A DNA stretch of 6,231 nt, taken from NCBI GenBank assembly GCA_019894655.1, contig JAGXNZ010000370.1, forward strand, positions 1-6,231. The letters are read 5' to 3'. A program made the translations under genes and the position numbers. Below are positions 5,870 through 6,231 of the stretch, one piece after another (positions within the stretch are counted from its first letter, which is position 1; every line of letters begins with the position of its first letter). Below the pieces are notes generated by a model. That model did not search any database and had not been told where the DNA came from. It saw nothing but the letters and a program-made list of their open reading frames with translations. The DNA is from Promethearchaeota archaeon (GTDB lineage Archaea > Asgardarchaeota > Lokiarchaeia > Sigynarchaeales > SOKP01).

Positions 5870-6139
5870 TTAATTATAGATTTTAATCTGCGTACTATCA
5901 TCTATAAATTTCTCTATTTTACAGAAAGAAATTGAAATAATGCTTACAGAGAGTATAATCATAACTATTAGAAGATTTTCTAAAAGACTGCTAAGATATA
6001 TTAGAAACGAGCCTACGAGACCCAAAATTAGTCCAATTATAGTGAGTTGATTAGCAGAAATTTTACCGAGAAAATATTTCCTCACAATTTTCTCATATAA
6101 GTCTTTAAATTTAGTCTTAGAAAGCCAGCTATCAATCAT
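5870..6139 (-). pseudogene. N-terminal fragment of a CDP-alcohol phosphatidyltransferase-like protein
   Basis: The 89-residue frame starts well: a basic amphipathic lead (KFKDLYEKIVRKYFLGK), then ISANQLTIIGLILGLVGSFL (residues 28-47), the characteristic first membrane segment of CDP-alcohol phosphatidyltransferases, and a second hydrophobic stretch at about 54-72. In the family this is followed by the catalytic DGxxAR...G...D...D motif, and full proteins run to about 180-220 residues. Here the frame instead runs into polar residues (KIEKFIDDSTQIKIYN) and stops, with none of the catalytic motif. I found no continuation in the other minus-strand frames before the neighbouring gene starts 35 bases later, so the C-terminal two thirds appear deleted. 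Intact members transfer a phosphoalcohol such as glycerol phosphate, inositol phosphate or serine to CDP-archaeol or CDP-diacylglycerol. This fragment cannot be catalytic; whether it is still expressed is unknown. Confidence 0.6.
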
Positions 6140-6231
6140 TATGAGATTTTTAAGATTTACTTAAGCCTATTAATCTTAATGCTTTTGATTTTAAAAAAAT
6201 TTACTTAAAAAATTATTTAATAGTCTGAGGA

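Noticed and set aside
6155..6208. Two copies of ATTTACTTAA (6155-6164 and 6199-6208) as a regulatory or attachment repeat
   Set aside because: They are short, AT-only apart from one base, and in a highly AT-rich stretch; chance is a sufficient explanation and no mobile element adjoins them.

Overview
The window looks archaeal. It is AT-rich (about two thirds A+T by eye). Several starts carry no Shine-Dalgarno sequence and instead have TATA-like boxes about 25-35 bases upstream. An oligo-T tract without a hairpin follows one gene. The left edge encodes the end of a formaldehyde-activating enzyme, a tetrahydromethanopterin-linked C1 enzyme found in archaea and in methylotrophic bacteria. An Asgard-type or other C1-metabolising archaeon fits best, but the lineage cannot be fixed from this window.

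Layout. (1) Bases 1-300 are the 3' part of fae. (2) Bases 301-598 hold no intact gene. They contain a minus-strand remnant that reads as a winged-helix DNA-binding domain with a frameshift, a perfect 16-bp palindrome, and promoter-like sequence for the next gene. (3) Bases 599-802 encode a 67-residue protein with two membrane segments, followed by a T-tract terminator. (4) Bases 863-1999 on the minus strand encode a membrane acyltransferase of the acyltransferase-3 family, convergent with the small gene. (5) A 230-bp divergent intergenic region (2000-2229) carries promoter candidates for both sides. (6) Bases 2230-5423 form a tight three-gene plus-strand operon: a Bcp/PrxQ-type peroxiredoxin, a nitroreductase-family flavoprotein, and a 702-residue DUF255/thioredoxin-domain protein (YyaL/SPATA20 type). 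Gaps are only 9 and 17 bases. (7) Bases 5457-5834 on the minus strand, convergent with the operon, encode a 125-codon CxxC protein whose frame is intact except for one internal TGA, so ordinary ORF calling misses it. (8) Bases 5870-6139 on the minus strand encode only the N-terminal piece of a CDP-alcohol phosphatidyltransferase-like membrane enzyme, ending before the catalytic motif. Bases 6140-6231 hold no gene that I can see, only AT-rich upstream sequence with a 10-bp direct repeat.

Working together: the operon plus the CxxC protein form a thiol/flavin redox neighbourhood, with peroxide removal, flavin-dependent reduction and a thioredoxin-fold CxxC protein side by side. Around it are three broken or recoded reading frames (the wHTH remnant, the TGA-interrupted CxxC gene and the truncated phosphatidyltransferase). 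This suggests either local gene decay or, for the TGA gene, recoding. The TGA-interrupted gene is the observation most worth following up.
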